Shown: piece by piece, positions 11,106-23,500 of the stretch
How positions within the stretch are numbered: the stretch's first letter is position 1
How the letters are laid out: every line of letters begins with the position of its first letter
DNA from: Erythroxylum novogranatense
Lineage: Eukaryota; Streptophyta; Magnoliopsida; Malpighiales; Erythroxylaceae
Assembly (NCBI GenBank): GCA_029891385.1
Contig: CM057228.1
Location: 19,926,309-19,990,308 of the forward strand
Length of the DNA stretch: 64,000 nt
Reading direction: 5' to 3'
The notes under the pieces: generated by a model
Told to the model about the DNA's origin: nothing
Database searches by the model: none
The model's input: the letters and a program-made list of their open reading frames with translations, nothing else
Translations under genes and position numbers: made by a program

Positions 11106-12959
11106 TTTTGCTTGTCCCTAAGCAAAATTAAGAAAAATTGTTCAAAAGAGATTCAGGAACACTCAACATTTGGAATTTTCAGAATTGCAGTAACCAATTA
11201 AAATTTACCTTTAGCCACTTATCAAACCATACCCACCTTCATAGTGCAAGGATACCAATGCTCACTCAAACATACACTCTTTGATTAAAGTCTAATTAGA
11301 AACCAACCAATTTACAAAAGTAGAGAAAAGCCAAATAAATTCAAAGGCAATTTATAACCTAGGAGACTCTAAAGGAATTACCAAATTGACAAATCCCATA
11401 GGCAAAATTTTCTATCCCATCTCCACTAATTTTAGCACTCCTTCTCAAAGGATCAAAAGGTCTTATTAGGGTTGTAATGGGGTCGTTGGGGTTTAAAAAT
11501 TAGCTTAACCAAAGAAAAGGATAATAAAAGTTCAAATAAAATGGAAATAATTATTCAAGAATAGGAAAATGTAAGGGATCTCTTTTTTTTCTCTTTTTTT
11601 TTAAGAGTAAGTAAAACCGTTGAAACAAGGAATTTTTTTTTTAAGAATGACAAAACTCAACATGACAACATGAATTACAAGACTTAACTCAATCTCAATG
11701 AATTCTCAAATTTCAAATAATTGACTTTCCCCCAAACTCAGTTTCTTGTATACTAAGGGCGATAACTTGCAAAATACTTGCTTGCTCTTTTTTTCTTCTT
11801 CTTCTTTTTTTCATTTTTTTTGTTTTTTTTCAACCCCCCACATAACCTACTCCTAAATAATCATTTCCACATGAAAGGTAGGGAATGTTTGGCTTATGGC
11901 TTGGTTAAATGAGGGTGCCAAAGAAATAGGAATTTTACTTAGGCTCAACTTGGCTCCAAAGGGAATAAGGTTATTTTAAGCCAAAAATAGAAATGTGGTT
12001 CATAATTCAAAGAAAATGCCTTAATCACTTCCTTATCAAATTTGTGCTAATATTTCGCCTCAATAGGCCTAGAGAACTTGTTCTAGGATTGGCGAGATCT
12101 CACTAGGTTCCAACTTGCCTAAAAATTTAATGGATAATCAAAACTCAAATAAAATGAATGGAAAGACTCAAATCAAAGAATATAAGTATGATTAAACAAT
12201 TGGAAACCAAGCACTAATCTGGAACATTCTATCCACAAACCTTCTAAAGGTAAACCCAATTAGGCCTCAAACAATTCTCAATTTCCCAAAAGTGAGGCCA
12301 AAATCAAAACCTTTAAAGATCAAAATTTTTTAATGAGGTTTAACTATGCAAGAAAAATGACTATATAAAAAAATGAAAAGTAATGGAAAATGTTTTTGTA
12401 TTGTTTTTGTATTTTTGTATTTTTTGTGAAAATTTTTTTTGAAGAAATTGACGAAATTGACGCATAAGGTTTTTTTTGTTTTTTGTTTTTGATGAAATTG
12501 ACGATTTTTTTTGATGAAATTGACGCTTACCCCCCCAAACTCAAATAGGACATTATCCTCAATGTCAAGATGCGTAGGCACGATTTGAAGTGGGTAAGTA
12601 AACATATAAATGCACAGTTAAGGACAAAAAGAATGTCGGCAATGATGCATGCAAATTAAGAAATGCTGCAGATCATACTCAAACACAAACAGCCACAAAA
12701 TTCATCAACATGCTAAGTCATGAGTAAGAGGCACAAAGATTTCCCTGTAATGAGCTTGGATCATTTTCTTCAAAAATGTAGGTTTTCCCATCAAAATCCG
12801 CTTGTAAGGTCCAATTTCCTGCAATGAAAACAAAAGAAACGTAAATTTTGGGTAACTAAAATAAATGAAAAGAACTAAGGTGGGAAACTTGGGTTGCCTC
12901 CCAAGAAGCGCTAATTTAAAGTCCTTAGCTTGACTTTGCCAAATGTTTGCTCAAGGGTC
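11106..12959 (-). other. Long 3' non-coding region of the Athila-like element
   Basis: About 1.85 kb with T-rich and A-rich runs (around 11580-11640, 11790-11830, 12410-12500) and no credible coding frame. Athila elements often carry an env-like ORF here; I see none. A second CCCCCCAAACTC motif near 12530 resembles an internal extra polypurine tract. Confidence 0.6.
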
Positions 12960-13982
12960 AGGGTTGGAGAGGGATTGAGTGACCCCTTTTTCTATTGGAA
13001 ATCTAGCCACATAAGGCTTTAACCTCTGCCCATTAACCTTAAATACTCCAGTTTTGGGATCCGCAACTTCTACTGCACCATGAGGATAAACCTTAACAAT
13101 TTTGAACGGTCCCGACCACCTCGACTTCAACTTTCCTGGAAATAGCTTGAGTCATGAATTAAATAGCAAGACCAAGTCTCCTTCTTTGAACTCTCTCTGG
13201 ATAATATGTTGATCATGCCATCTCTTCGTTCTTTCCTTGTAGATTCGGGCATTCTCATAAGCATCTAAACGAAGCTCCTCCAACTCATTCAACTGAAGCA
13301 AACGCCTTTCTCCAGCTGCCTTAAAATCCAAATTAAGCTTCTGAACAGCCCAATATGCCTTGTGTTCTAGCTCGACAGGAAGGTGACACGATTTTCCATA
13401 CACAAGTCTGAATGGAGTATTCCCAATTGGAGTCTTATACGTTGTTCTATAGGCCCAAAGAGCATCATCTAACCTCAAAAACCAATCTTTTCTTGAAGTG
13501 TTTACTGTTTTCTCCAAGATGCTCTTAATCTCCCTATTTGAAATTTCAGCTTGCCCATTAGACTGAGGATGGTAGGCCAATGCTAACTTGTGGTACACCC
13601 CATATTTCTTCAAAAGATTGGCAAATGAACTGTTGACAAAATGACTTCCCCTATCACTGATAATTGCCCGAGGAGTGCCAAACCTAGTGAAAATGTTTCT
13701 CTTGAGGAATCGAATGACCACCTTGGCATCACAAGTTGGTGCAGCGATTGCTTCCGCCCATTTAGAGACATAGTCGACCCCCACAAGAATATATTTGTTG
13801 CCAAGAGAGGACGGTAGTGGCCCCATGAAATCTATCCCCCAAACATCAAAGAGTTCAACTTCTAAAATTCCTTTAAGGGGCATCTCATGTTTCCGAGAAA
13901 TATTTCCAGCTCTCTGGCATTTGTCACATGCTTGCACAAAACTTCTTGCATCCTTGAAAAGTGTAGGCCAATGGAATCCTGC
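12960..13982 (-). pseudogene. Athila-like integrase (two premature stops)
   Basis: Integrase inserts the element's DNA. The open stretch 13937-13152 shows CDKCQ (end of the HHCC zinc finger, whose start lies before 13985), then the catalytic core: first D in [11 protein letters not shown], second D in IISDRGSHF, and E in [10 protein letters not shown], matching a D,D-35-E core, followed by [12 protein letters not shown]. After a TGA stop at about 13152-13154 the same frame continues with a [18 protein letters not shown] block (about 13100) to near 12960, a GPF-type C-terminal domain. A TAA stop at 13983-13985 separates it in frame from the RT/RNase H part. Inactive as written. Confidence 0.88.
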
Positions 13983-16382
13983 TTAGAGAACCTTTGTTGT
14001 CGTCTTTTCAGAACTAAAATGGCCTCCATAGGGAGATGCATGGCAGTGATTCAGGACAGCTTCTACTTCTTCACTTGGTAAGCATCTTCGAATCACTCCA
14101 TCACCACAACGCTGGAAAAGAAAGGGCTCCTCCCACATATAATGTTTGAGCTCCGAAAAGAACTTCTTCTGCTGGAAATTAAATTCAGGTGGCAAGACTC
14201 CTGAAATAAGATAATTCACATAGTCAGCATACCATGGAACTTGTAATGTTGCTGCAGCAATTTTGTGTAATGAATAACACAATTCTGGCAAATCTGCACA
14301 ACAAAACAAATGCTCGTCACTGAAGGAGTCATTAATTGGTGGTTCTTCTCGAAGGGGTTCCTTCTGATCTGTAGTGAGCCTCGAGAGGTGATCCGCGACC
14401 CAATTCTCAGCTCCCTTTTTGTCACGAATCTCAAGGTCGAATTCTTGAAGGAGAAGGACCCATCTTATAAGCCTTGGTTTAGCCTCCTTTTTCGCTAGTA
14501 GATAGCGAATGGCTGAATGATCCGAGTAGACTATCACTTTCGAGCCCACGATATACGACCTGAATTTGTCCACTGCAAAAACTACAGCTAACAACTCCTT
14601 TTCAGTCGTGGCATAATTGATTTGAGCATCATCCAATGTCTTGCTCGCATAATAGATCACATGTGCCACCTTGTTCCTTTGTTGGTGTAAAACAGCTCCC
14701 ACAGCATAATCCGAAGCATCACACATGATTTCAAAGGGAAGGGACCAATCCGGGGGTTGAAGAATAGGTAGCGAGGTTAAGGCTTGCTTAATCCTGCAAA
14801 AAGCATCACGACAAAATTGGTCAAAATTGAATGGCACATCATTGTTCAACAAATTAGTCAAAGGCTTTGCTATATGGGAAAAATCTTTGATGAAATGCCT
14901 GTAAAAGCCTGTATGTCCTAAAAAACTTCTGATCTCCTTGACTGAAGTTGGTGGAGGTAGATTCGCTATCACTTCAGTTTTCGCCTTATCTACTTCTATT
15001 CCACGATTGGAGACCAAGTGACCTAGGACTATCCCTTCTTGTACCATGAAATGGCACTTCTCCCAATTCAGCACTAGATCAACCTCTTCACACCTGCTCA
15101 AAACTTTTGCAAGATTAGCCAAACAAGAGTCAAACGTTAGCCCATAAACAGAAAAATCGTCCATGAAGACTTCCATAATTTCCTCAATAAAATCTGAAAA
15201 GATCATTTGTCATGCAACGTCAAACGTAGTGGTGCATTACACAACCCAAATGGCATTCTTCGATGTGCGAAGGTACCATAGGAGACGCGTGAAAGTGGTT
15301 CTCTCTTGGTCATTAGGGTGAATGGGAATTTGAAAGAAACCAGAGAAACCATCCAAATAGAAAAAATAATCATGTTTAGCGAGTCTTTCCAAAATTTGAT
15401 CAATGAATGGCAAGGGGAAATGGTCTTTACGAGTGGCCTTATTCAATTTTCTGTAATCAATACACATTCGTCATCCCGTAACTGTTCTAGTTGGTATGAG
15501 GTCGTTACCTTCATTTTTCACAACTGTTAGACCTCCCTTCTTAGGCACACAATGGACAGGGCTTACCCAATTACTGTCAGAAATGGGGTATATAATACCC
15601 GCAGCTAACAGCTTCAAAACCTCTTGCTTGACCACGTCCTTCATGTTTGGATTTAGCTTCCGTTGATGTTCAATCAAAGGTTTTGCATCATCCACTAAGT
15701 GAATTCTATTTGTGCAGAAAGACGGGTTGATTCCCTTCAAGTCTGAAATTTTGTACCCAATTGCTTGCTTATGTTCTCTAAGCACTCTTAAAAGTTTCTC
15801 GACCTGCACAGGGCTTAAAAGAGCATTAACAATGATTGGATAGGTCGAATTAGGGCCCATAAATTCATACCTGAGACTAGGAGGCAACGGTTTCAATTCC
15901 ACATTCGGAGGTTCTTCTTTGTCTGAATCGAGTGATGAGTTCAGTTCTTGCACAGGTTGCGTAGATTTTTGCACAGGTTGTGCATCAAGCATCTGCGCGA
16001 ATTCAAAGACTTCTGACTCCTCCGTAAATTCTGTATTACCTCCTGCAGTTGCTACAGCCTTCACTAAGCAGTTTTCCAACGAATCCTTTGGATGGGATTT
16101 TCTGAACTCAGCACCAACTAGCCCATCAATAAGATCCACCCTTAAACAAGAATCCTTGTTATCCATAGCCTTCATTGCCTTTCCCAAATTAAACTCAATT
16201 TCTTCCTCCCCCACTCTCAGAGTCATTTTTTCATTTCTAACATCGATGATCGCTCCAGCTGTGGCTAAAAAGGGTCTTCCAAGGATAATGGGTATGTTAA
16301 TATCCTCCTCCATTTCTAGCACTGTGAAATCTACGGGATAAAAGACTTCCAACCTTGAGAGGCACATTTTCCAATATCCCAA
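13983..16382 (-). pseudogene. Athila-like RT and RNase H polyprotein segment (stops and frameshifts)
   Basis: Starting after the protease, 16382-15474 carries the ILGRPFLAT block and the RT N-terminal part (LAAGIIYPISDSNWVSPV). A TGA at 15471-15473 interrupts the frame, which resumes with CIDYRKLNKATRKDHFPLPF. Between about 15300 and 15206 two compensating indels move the RMPFGLCNAP block to another frame. The rest, 15206-13986, is open: FMDDFSVYG (catalytic DD), [16 protein letters not shown], the RNase H domain from [11 protein letters not shown] through DHSAIRYL and WVADHLSR, then the integrase zinc-finger start ([11 protein letters not shown]). The product would copy the RNA genome to DNA; this copy cannot. 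Confidence 0.9.
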
Positions 16383-16800
16383 TGGGAAATTTTATGGACC
16401 TATCGGCTAGCTGCAATGATATGGTGGTTGGTTTAAGCTCTCCGATGTCCAAATTCTGACAGACAGATAATGGTAATAAGCTCACACTTGCCCCCAAATC
16501 GCATAATGCTCTCCCAATTGTCGTAGTTCCAATTTGGCAAGGTATCGAGAAACTTCCCGGATCTTGAAGCTTAGGAGGGAGTTTGTTTTGAAGAATGGCA
16601 CTTGATTCCTCCGTAAGAGCCACTGTCGCATATTCCTCTGGCCTTCTTTTGTTGGATAAGATTTCCTTCAAGAACTTGGCATAAGTAGGCATTTGGGTAA
16701 GGGCTTCTGTGAAGGGGATGTTAACATAGAGCTTCTTCAAAATGTCAAAAAATTTTCCAAATTGCTGGTCCAGCTTAGCTCTATGCAATCTTTGAGGGAA
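16297..16800 (-). pseudogene. Athila-like aspartic protease region (frameshifted)
   Basis: The frame 16788-16297 contains FGKFFDILKKLYVNIPF, a linker, and the protease active-site block CDLGASVSLLP (about 16490-16520), followed by LQLADRSIKFPIGILENVPL. Near 16340 a frameshift moves the continuation into the frame of the RT segment (ILGRPFLAT). Another frameshift near 16800-16850 separates it from gag. Retroelement proteases cut the polyprotein; the D-L-G-A-S variant of the D-[ST]-G site is usual in this clade. Confidence 0.85.
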
Positions 16801-18482
16801 TGGGATTGGTGGCTTATATGGTGGTGGTGGTATGTATTTTTTGGGTTCAGGTGATTGTTGCCTTTGGCGGTCGCCGATTGCCTGAGTTGTGCATCCTGGC
16901 TTGTTCCTTCAGATTCCCTTTCAACTTTGTTCTTCTGCGCCATAGGTTCCAAAACCTTTCCACTCCTTAGTACCACTGCCTTGGTTTCCTTGGGAGCTTC
17001 TGATTGCGCTGGTAGTTTACCCTTGCCATACCTTAGTGATGCGGCTTGCTGCGCAATTTGAGTCTCAAGCATCTTATTATGGACCGTCAATTGGTTCATT
17101 CGGGTAGTAAGTTGCTGGATCAAGTCTCCTTGCTTCTGCATGAAAGTTTCCATCATTGATTCAAGGTTAGACTTGGGTCCAGATGGCTGGGGTTGAGCTT
17201 GTTGTCTCAAGTTTGGGAAACCTGGGGGTCCATGATTTTGTTGTTGCTGACTCTGTTGGTAGTACTGTTGATTTTGTGGGTAATAGGTTTGGTTAGGAAA
17301 ACTTTGGGGTGGCTTGGATTGTTGAGACCATGAGAAATTTGGGTGGTTTCGCCATTCAGGATTATACGTGTTTGAAAAAGCTCCAGCTTGATTCTTCTGC
17401 CCATAATTTCCCACAAAGTTCATATGTTCAGCCCCAAATTCTTGCCCAATGTTCTGAAATTCTGTACCTATACTCGTCCCAGAATCTTGATCTTGTAAGG
17501 CATTCACATTACTAACAGCAGCTGTGGCAAACTTATCGACTTTCCTTGAAAGAGCTTCAAATTTCGAATTCAACAAGGTAAAAGCATCTAATTCGAAGAC
17601 TCCTTGAGGTTTCTTCCCTTCTTGCTTAATCTCCTTCCGATCAGTATTCCACTGATAGTTGTTGTACGCAATCTTCTCCAATAACATAAAGGCCTCATCT
17701 TCATTCTTGTCCATTAAATCGCCTCCAGCCGCAGCATTGATTGTACTTCGCATAACCGGAGAAACTCCGTTATAGAATATTTGAATAATCATCCACTTCG
17801 GGACACCGTGATGTGGACATTTACGTTGAAGCTCCTTGTACCTCTCCCATGCTTCGTACAACGACTCATCTTCTTTGGGTTGAAATGAGGTAAGCTCACT
17901 TCTGAGTTTTGCCGTCTTTCCAGGTGGAAAGTACTGAGCCATAAAAGCCCTGGACAACTCTTGCCAATTGTTAATTGAACCAGGTGGTAATGAATGGAAC
18001 CAATCCTTAGCTCGATCTCTCACAGAAAAAGGAAACAATCGAAGCCTTATAGCATCCTTAGGTACCCCGTTTTGCTTCAACATTTCACAAATCTCCAAAA
18101 ATTGTTGCAGGTGGACATGCAGTTTTTCTGTTGGGTGCCCTCCGAACTGATTCTGCTGCACCATTTGTACAAGGCCAGGTTTTAACTCAAAATTATTCGC
18201 TTGCACAAGAGGCCTTGTAATGCTTGGGCAAAATTCTCCAAAATCTGGAACTGCGTAATCGCGCATCGTTCGTTGATTTTGTTCGGCCATTTCCGATTCG
18301 ATCGCCTCTCCTGTTGGAAAAATTGTAGTAAGTTCAGGTTCGATCCGGCGTTCCTGCGTAGGCTGTGCGTTAGATGCGCTTGCCCGTGCTTTCCTAGCTT
18401 TTGCTTCCTTCCTTAGTGCCTTAGCTGTCTTCTCAATTTCATAATCAAATAATAATTCTTCAGCACTAACGGACTTTCGCAT
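16800..18482 (-). pseudogene. Athila-like gag
   Basis: A long open frame from the ATG at 18480-18482, about 581 codons as it stands. It has a basic N-terminal segment (EKTAKALRKEAKARKA), the gag core with RLRLFPFSVRDRAKDWFHSL and FMAQYFPPGKTAKLRSEL (retrotransposon gag family), then a Q/N/P-rich tail (about 17150-17420), then SLRYGKGKLPAQ. No CCHC zinc knuckle was recognised. Gag forms the cytoplasmic virus-like particle. The true C-terminal part is lost to a frameshift near 16800-16850, after which the last 30 or so codons are spurious. The first 550 codons are unusually well preserved compared with pol. Confidence 0.88.
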
Positions 18483-18680
18483 AGACTAAGTATAATACAG
18501 CAAGAAAAAATGCAAAGTACAAAAAACACAAAATAAAAAAATAAATAGTAAAGAGAACAAATAAAACAAAAATTAATTCTAACAAAATTTGTTAACACAA
18601 AATAAGAAAAGAAAAGAAAAAATAAAATGTCCAATTTAACCAAACAATCAGTCGCCTAATATTACTAAGGGATTACTCCC
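18483..18680 (-). other. Leader between PBS and gag of the Athila-like element
   Basis: About 200 bp of A-rich (plus strand) untranslated leader between the primer binding site and the gag start. No feature beyond that is visible. Confidence 0.5.
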
Positions 18681-18696
18681 TGGCAACGGCGCCAAG
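18681..18696 (-). promoter_or_regulatory. Primer binding site, tRNA-Asp type
   Basis: The plus strand reads TGGCAACGGCGCCA, the 3' end of tRNA-Asp apart from one base; the coding strand therefore carries TGGCGCCGTTGCCA, just downstream of the 5' LTR end at 18702. tRNA-Asp priming is established for Athila-group elements. Confidence 0.88.
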
Positions 18697-18701
18697 AAAC
18701 T

Positions 18702-21304
18702 TGATGTGGTTCCGCAAGTTCACGGGTCTCAAGTAGTATAGAAAAATATCATCCCACAGGGAGTAATTGTGTAACTACCAGTCTTGGATCACTCAATTAA
18801 TTGGACTAGCGATTGTGTAAAAATAGGGAATTAAAATAAGAAAATTAACTATAAAAAATAACAAAATTAAAGCTAAAGAAAAAAAATGAAAAAATCTCTA
18901 GGGGTTTAATTCGAATGAAAGGTAAGCTTCAAGGATGGTTCCACTTTTAGCGTATTTTATGGATTTTACCTGGGTCAATTTATTAAGCGAATTTTTGGTT
19001 GATAGAAGGTTGAGCCTAGAGTTTCTTAGATCCTTTTTCAAGGTATGAAAGGAGTATTACTCAATAATCCTAATTTACTATCGTAAACTAGCAATCAAGC
19101 ATAACCCATTAAGTTCTTTGCTAACCTGGTTTTTCTCTCATAAATTCAGTTTATGTCTAAATCTGAAATTTATAAGTTCTCTGTTTGAAGTTCCGTTATT
19201 AATTTTCACCTATCGGTTCTTCAATTAACAACTAACGCCAAGTAATGGTTGGCCAAACACAATACCAAAGAAAATCAATTTCAAGCAGAGAAATCAAACC
19301 AAAAATTCATACAAATAAATCAACCAAATTTAATCCATAAAATTAACTAAAAGTTTGCCCCAACCTTGAAGCTTTGAAGAAGCTACTCACTCATGATAGG
19401 ATAAAATCACGAAATCACAACAAGAATCAACATAAGAGGCAATGAAAATAAAGAATGAGTTTTGGGATCTCCTCTCAGATTTTGCCTCCCTAATGCGCCA
19501 TTTGTAGCTCCCGTGATGGTGGGTCTCATCTCAAGTCGTCCTCAACGTTCTGTTGCATAAATGAGGAGGGTTGATAACGCCACTACTTCGTTGTTCGAGT
19601 GCCACCAGCTGCTTCAATTCTCATGCACCTATACCGCTTAACGTGGATCCTCAACTCACCAGCTAATATGTGTCTCCTGCGTTGGTTGCTTTGTTTTGGT
19701 GGGTCTTCCGAGCTGAAAAAATATTTAGTGAGTGGAGAGTTCAATCCTTGTCAAAATGAGTGGAGTAATCGTTGGTGGGTCTCTCAATCATTTGTAACGT
19801 TGATGCTCTTAACTTGAGTGAGAGTGGAGATTTCCAAGTAGCGTTGAGAGAAACTTGCTTCCTGGCCAATGAGTGGAGAGTAACGTTTTTGAGAATGAGT
19901 GTTGGGTGGGGCTTTGGGGTTGTGATCTTGGTAGCTTTTCGTCCCCCCTGTAGAGTGAGTGGATAGGAATTAAATAAAATGAGTGAGTAAATAATGGACA
20001 GCCCCCCTTGTTGTGCGTGCCTTCCTCACTTCAACATTTCTTTTTGTCTTTTTAGCCAATAGCCCCTTATGTGTCACGTTGTTGAGTGCTAAATTGTCAA
20101 AAATAAATGGAGTTGTCTTTGGTGCTTGTAGAGAGTGAGTGGAGAGCTTGGATTAAGAGCTTGGTGGAGCCCTCTTTCCTTGGCTCTTTTTTTCAACGTT
20201 GGTGGCTGAATCCTTGGCTTCCATGTAGAGTGAGTGGAGAGTCCTTTTTGTGTGCTGAAAATGACGTTAGTGGAGAGTGTCTTTAAAGAAAAGTGGAGCC
20301 CCCATGTTCTTTGGTGTTACGTCCCCCAGCTGAAAAAAAATGAGTGAGTAATTGTCTTCCTTTTGTTTTTGTGTGTCCAAGATGATTGTAGCTTAGTGCT
20401 TGGTGGAGCCTTGCGTGAGTTCCTCCCTCTTTTATTTATTCAATCCTCCAGCTCTCCTCTCCATCCCAGTTTCCTCTCTTCGTTTTTTTATGGTCTATCA
20501 GCGTGGTTCCTCTATTCTTCACCAAGCTCACGTTATTTTCATGCCACTTCTTGCTTGTTTTTATTTGTCTCCACCAGCTACTTAATCAACGAGATCTCTC
20601 TAGTACACGCCACCATCTGCTGCTTGAGTCACGCCCATGTTGTTGACTTCCATATTAACGCCACAGCTGCTCACTTCCTTCATGGCTATAACGTTAGTGG
20701 AGTCTATCTCTTCTTGGAGCTTTGGCGTGAGTCAACCAAGGTGGAGCCTCCTCAGATACTTGTTTTGACAAATTTTATTTGCTCCTCGTTGTCCATGCAC
20801 TCTTCTCTGGTCAAGTGATTGGTTTTGTTCTCTTCTTTCTTTGCATGCATGGTCCTAAATTGCTACATGGGTTGTTTTCTTCTCCCCATGTTCACGCCTC
20901 ACTCTTCTCTTTAATCGCCTTGCGTGCGTATCTCTTCTAGCCTTGGCGTGGTGTCAGAAGCGTGATTTTGTGCCTCCCTTGTAGCAGATAATGACGCCTC
21001 CACATGTAACCCGACATTGGTGTTTTTATGGTCCCTTCAAGTGGCTTCCTGTTAAAATCCTCCTCAAATTAATTCCTTGGTTATGCGTTTTGGGTAATGT
21101 TGTTTTTACCCACGTTTTCTTGGACTATTGTGGTCTTTTATAATTAAAATCAAGTGCATTTCCTACAAATTAAACAGGACAATTATAAATGCACATTTGA
21201 GCGAACCAAACAATTTTACCAAGAACAATATATATAAAATCCCATAATTAATCCAGAAATGAAGAGAAAATGTCATTAATTTTAATGAGAAAATGCATTC
21301 AACA
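18702..21304 (-). repeat. Athila 5' LTR, about 2.6 kb
   Basis: Bounded by TGATGTGG next to the PBS and by TTCAACA at 21304, thus TG...CA. The inner part (19480-20350) repeats GAGTGAGTGGAGAG-like words. The last 246 bp match the 3' LTR remnant. Plus-strand ORFs here (the longest, 20363-20818, 151 aa) look like chance. The flanking base block after the LTR is GAGAT; the matching duplication on the far side is not available because the other LTR is truncated. Confidence 0.85.
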
Positions 21305-22715
21305 GAGATCATCTCTAGCAGTCTATTCAACCCTTCTACATAAGTCATGGTCCACTCATAGACAAACTATCTCTAGACTTCCATAAATGAATTTAGTTTA
21401 GACTTAATTGCTAGTATAATTAATTTTGCATTAAAATCAATACTATATTTCAATTCATAAATCAAAATAATCAATCGACACAAGGTAAATATTATGATTT
21501 TTCTATTTAAATATAGAAAATATTTATCTATTAATTATGTTCAAAACAAAAAACAATAAATAAAATCAAAGGCATCATAATAGAAATAGTTTTAGATGAA
21601 AATTATGATGTTGACAATTTGATTCTTTGAGATGTTTCATATCTTGATTCTTCAATTAAAAATAACTTTAGAATCAATATCTCGAGGGTTCTTAAACTTC
21701 CCGATAGCTAATTGGGGTTTTCATTTTAAATATATTTTAATTTCCTTAGACACAATTTAGGTCATGATCATGGCCTAATCCATTGATCAACTTGTTTCTT
21801 GTAAGAAGAGATATGGTCTTTAACACGTTCGTGTCCTATAACATGAATCTTCATATTTTTACGAGTTGCAGGTCATATTACTCTAAAAAGTTTTCTTAAC
21901 ATCACACAGTGTCTCACGTATATCTTGTTGCACTTGAACTATATTAAGCAAGGATTGGCACATAGGCACAAACCAGATCATACTCCTCCAAAAATTGTGT
22001 TTTTCTTCATGCTTTTACTTGAAATAACCTTTGACTTTTGATAAATCTCATCTTAAGGTCAAACATATACATTATATATAAATATATAAATAAAATAAAA
22101 TAATTTAACATAAAAATCAAACAAAATACTTAAAATTATATATATTTACTTCATGCACATTATGGTTAAGAAAAGATATAGCAACAAACATAATGAACAT
22201 CTACATGTCATAAAAATAAAGATTTTATTAGGAAATTAGTAAATTACGAATATAATTAACATTTTGAATTGAAATGATAAGGTTTTAAAAGTTGGTAATT
22301 CAATTGGAAAATTTATAAACTTGGATACTAGATTAAATTTTTAAAAAATTTGGACACTTTAGGATTAATTATCCTTTTATATTTTGAAGATGTTTTGAAT
22401 TTAAAATATATTTATTAAGTAATTATTAAAATTAAATTAAATTAAATTCTTATCATAGTTAATGTTAAATAATTAAATAATATATATTTAATTGATGGTA
22501 AATTTGCTTATGACAAAAAAAACAAAAAATATAGTTTTTATGTTTTGGAAAGTTACAAATATAAAAATAACCTTAAAAATAAAAATTTAATAAAGTGTAT
22601 TCTTTTACTAAATTTGAAAATAAAATAAAATAAAATAACAAAAAAAACAAAGCCTTAGTTGTTGGCTTTTTAATTACTATTATTTATTCCTGTAAGAAGT
22701 TGTCTGTTTCCGACC
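21305..22715. other. AT-rich non-coding sequence
   Basis: Between the Athila LTR and the LINE poly(A). It contains only short AT-rich and A/T-run sequence (for example 22080-22660) with no convincing gene or repeat structure. Confidence 0.5.
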
Positions 22716-22976
22716 TTTTTTTTTAAATCTGAAACAGAAGAGAAACAATACAAAACCAATATAAAACAAAACCAAGCACCCTAACTAACGTAGGGTCCTC
22801 CGATACAAAACGCCTTGCTGATCGCGAAGTAGGGATTCCCGAACAATCGTCGGGGGATCCTGGAGAATGTGCAAGCCTGGGCCATGAGAAGCGACAAGGG
22901 AAGTCATCTGGTCCGCACTCTGGTTCCCTTCACGATACACGTGCCGTAAATGAACCTCCTAGTCACGATGAAGAAG

Positions 22977-23500
22977 TCATCGGGTACCTGTCACCAAAAG
23001 AAGATCATCAGTGAGGACAGGGTTGGAAGAGGAGAGAATGTTAATAACCTCGAGTGAGTCAACTTTCACAATGACCCGGCGATAACCAGAGTGCACGCCC
23101 CACAGTTCCGCAGTAAGAGGAGAACCCCGTCCGATGTTGTGCAGGAATCCGCTGTGCCACCGCCCATGCGAATCCCAAATAAGTCCGCCGGTCGTAACAA
23201 CAGTATCGCCCGCTCTGGCAGCCCCATCTGAATTGAGCTTAACCCAGCCCTCTGGGGGTTTAGTCCAGCCTACGAAATGGCCTACGAGGCCACTCAGATG
23301 GCGTAAAATGCAGTTTTCCACCATCCGCGCTTTCGTAATCCACTCAATATATTCCAACACAATGCGCGTGCTTTGGACCAGCAAGACAAAGCCTTCTTCA
23401 AAAAGACTTTGGTTGCTCCATTGCCATAGAAACCAACAGGCCACTCCATAAATCGTATGCCAATCTCCTTGGGGGGTTTGAGTCTGAACCCGTAAGTTGT
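22977..23500 (-). pseudogene. LINE RNase H domain
   Basis: A 177-codon open stretch encodes the end of zf-RVT linker sequence and then a plant LINE RNase H domain: WVKLNSDGAARAG (first acidic residue), GGLIWDSHGRW, ELWGVHSGYRRVIVKVDSLEV (E and D of the active site). This carboxylate set is intact. RNase H would degrade the RNA strand during or after target-primed reverse transcription. It lies in the same order as in the truncated LINE at 597-3000. Confidence 0.85.

Larger units (their letters stand above)
10840..21304 (-). mobile_element. Athila-like Ty3/gypsy retrotransposon, decayed
   Basis: The element reads on the minus strand: 5' LTR 18702-21304, PBS 18681-18696, gag 18482 down to about 16790, protease, RT/RNase H, integrase (end near 12960), a 1.9-kb non-coding 3' region, a polypurine tract next to 11086, and a 3' LTR of which only 10840-11086 remains. 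The tRNA-Asp-type PBS, the very long LTR, the DLGAS protease site, the FMDDF RT site and the long 3' non-coding tract fit the Athila clade. At least three premature stops and several frameshifts make it non-autonomous. No env-like ORF is visible in the 3' region. Confidence 0.9.

Noticed and set aside
15919..16341. 140-codon plus-strand ORF, Ser-rich
   Set aside because: Exact complement of the protease/RT linker of the Athila-like element; no independent support.
18681..18696. tRNA-Asp-like sequence as a tRNA gene
   Set aside because: Only the 3' terminal bases are present and they sit exactly at the LTR edge; it is a primer binding site, not a gene.
20363..20818. 151-codon plus-strand ORF in the Athila LTR
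   Set aside because: It has no recognisable motif, lies within a long LTR, and a low-complexity Ser/Phe/Leu composition suggests chance.
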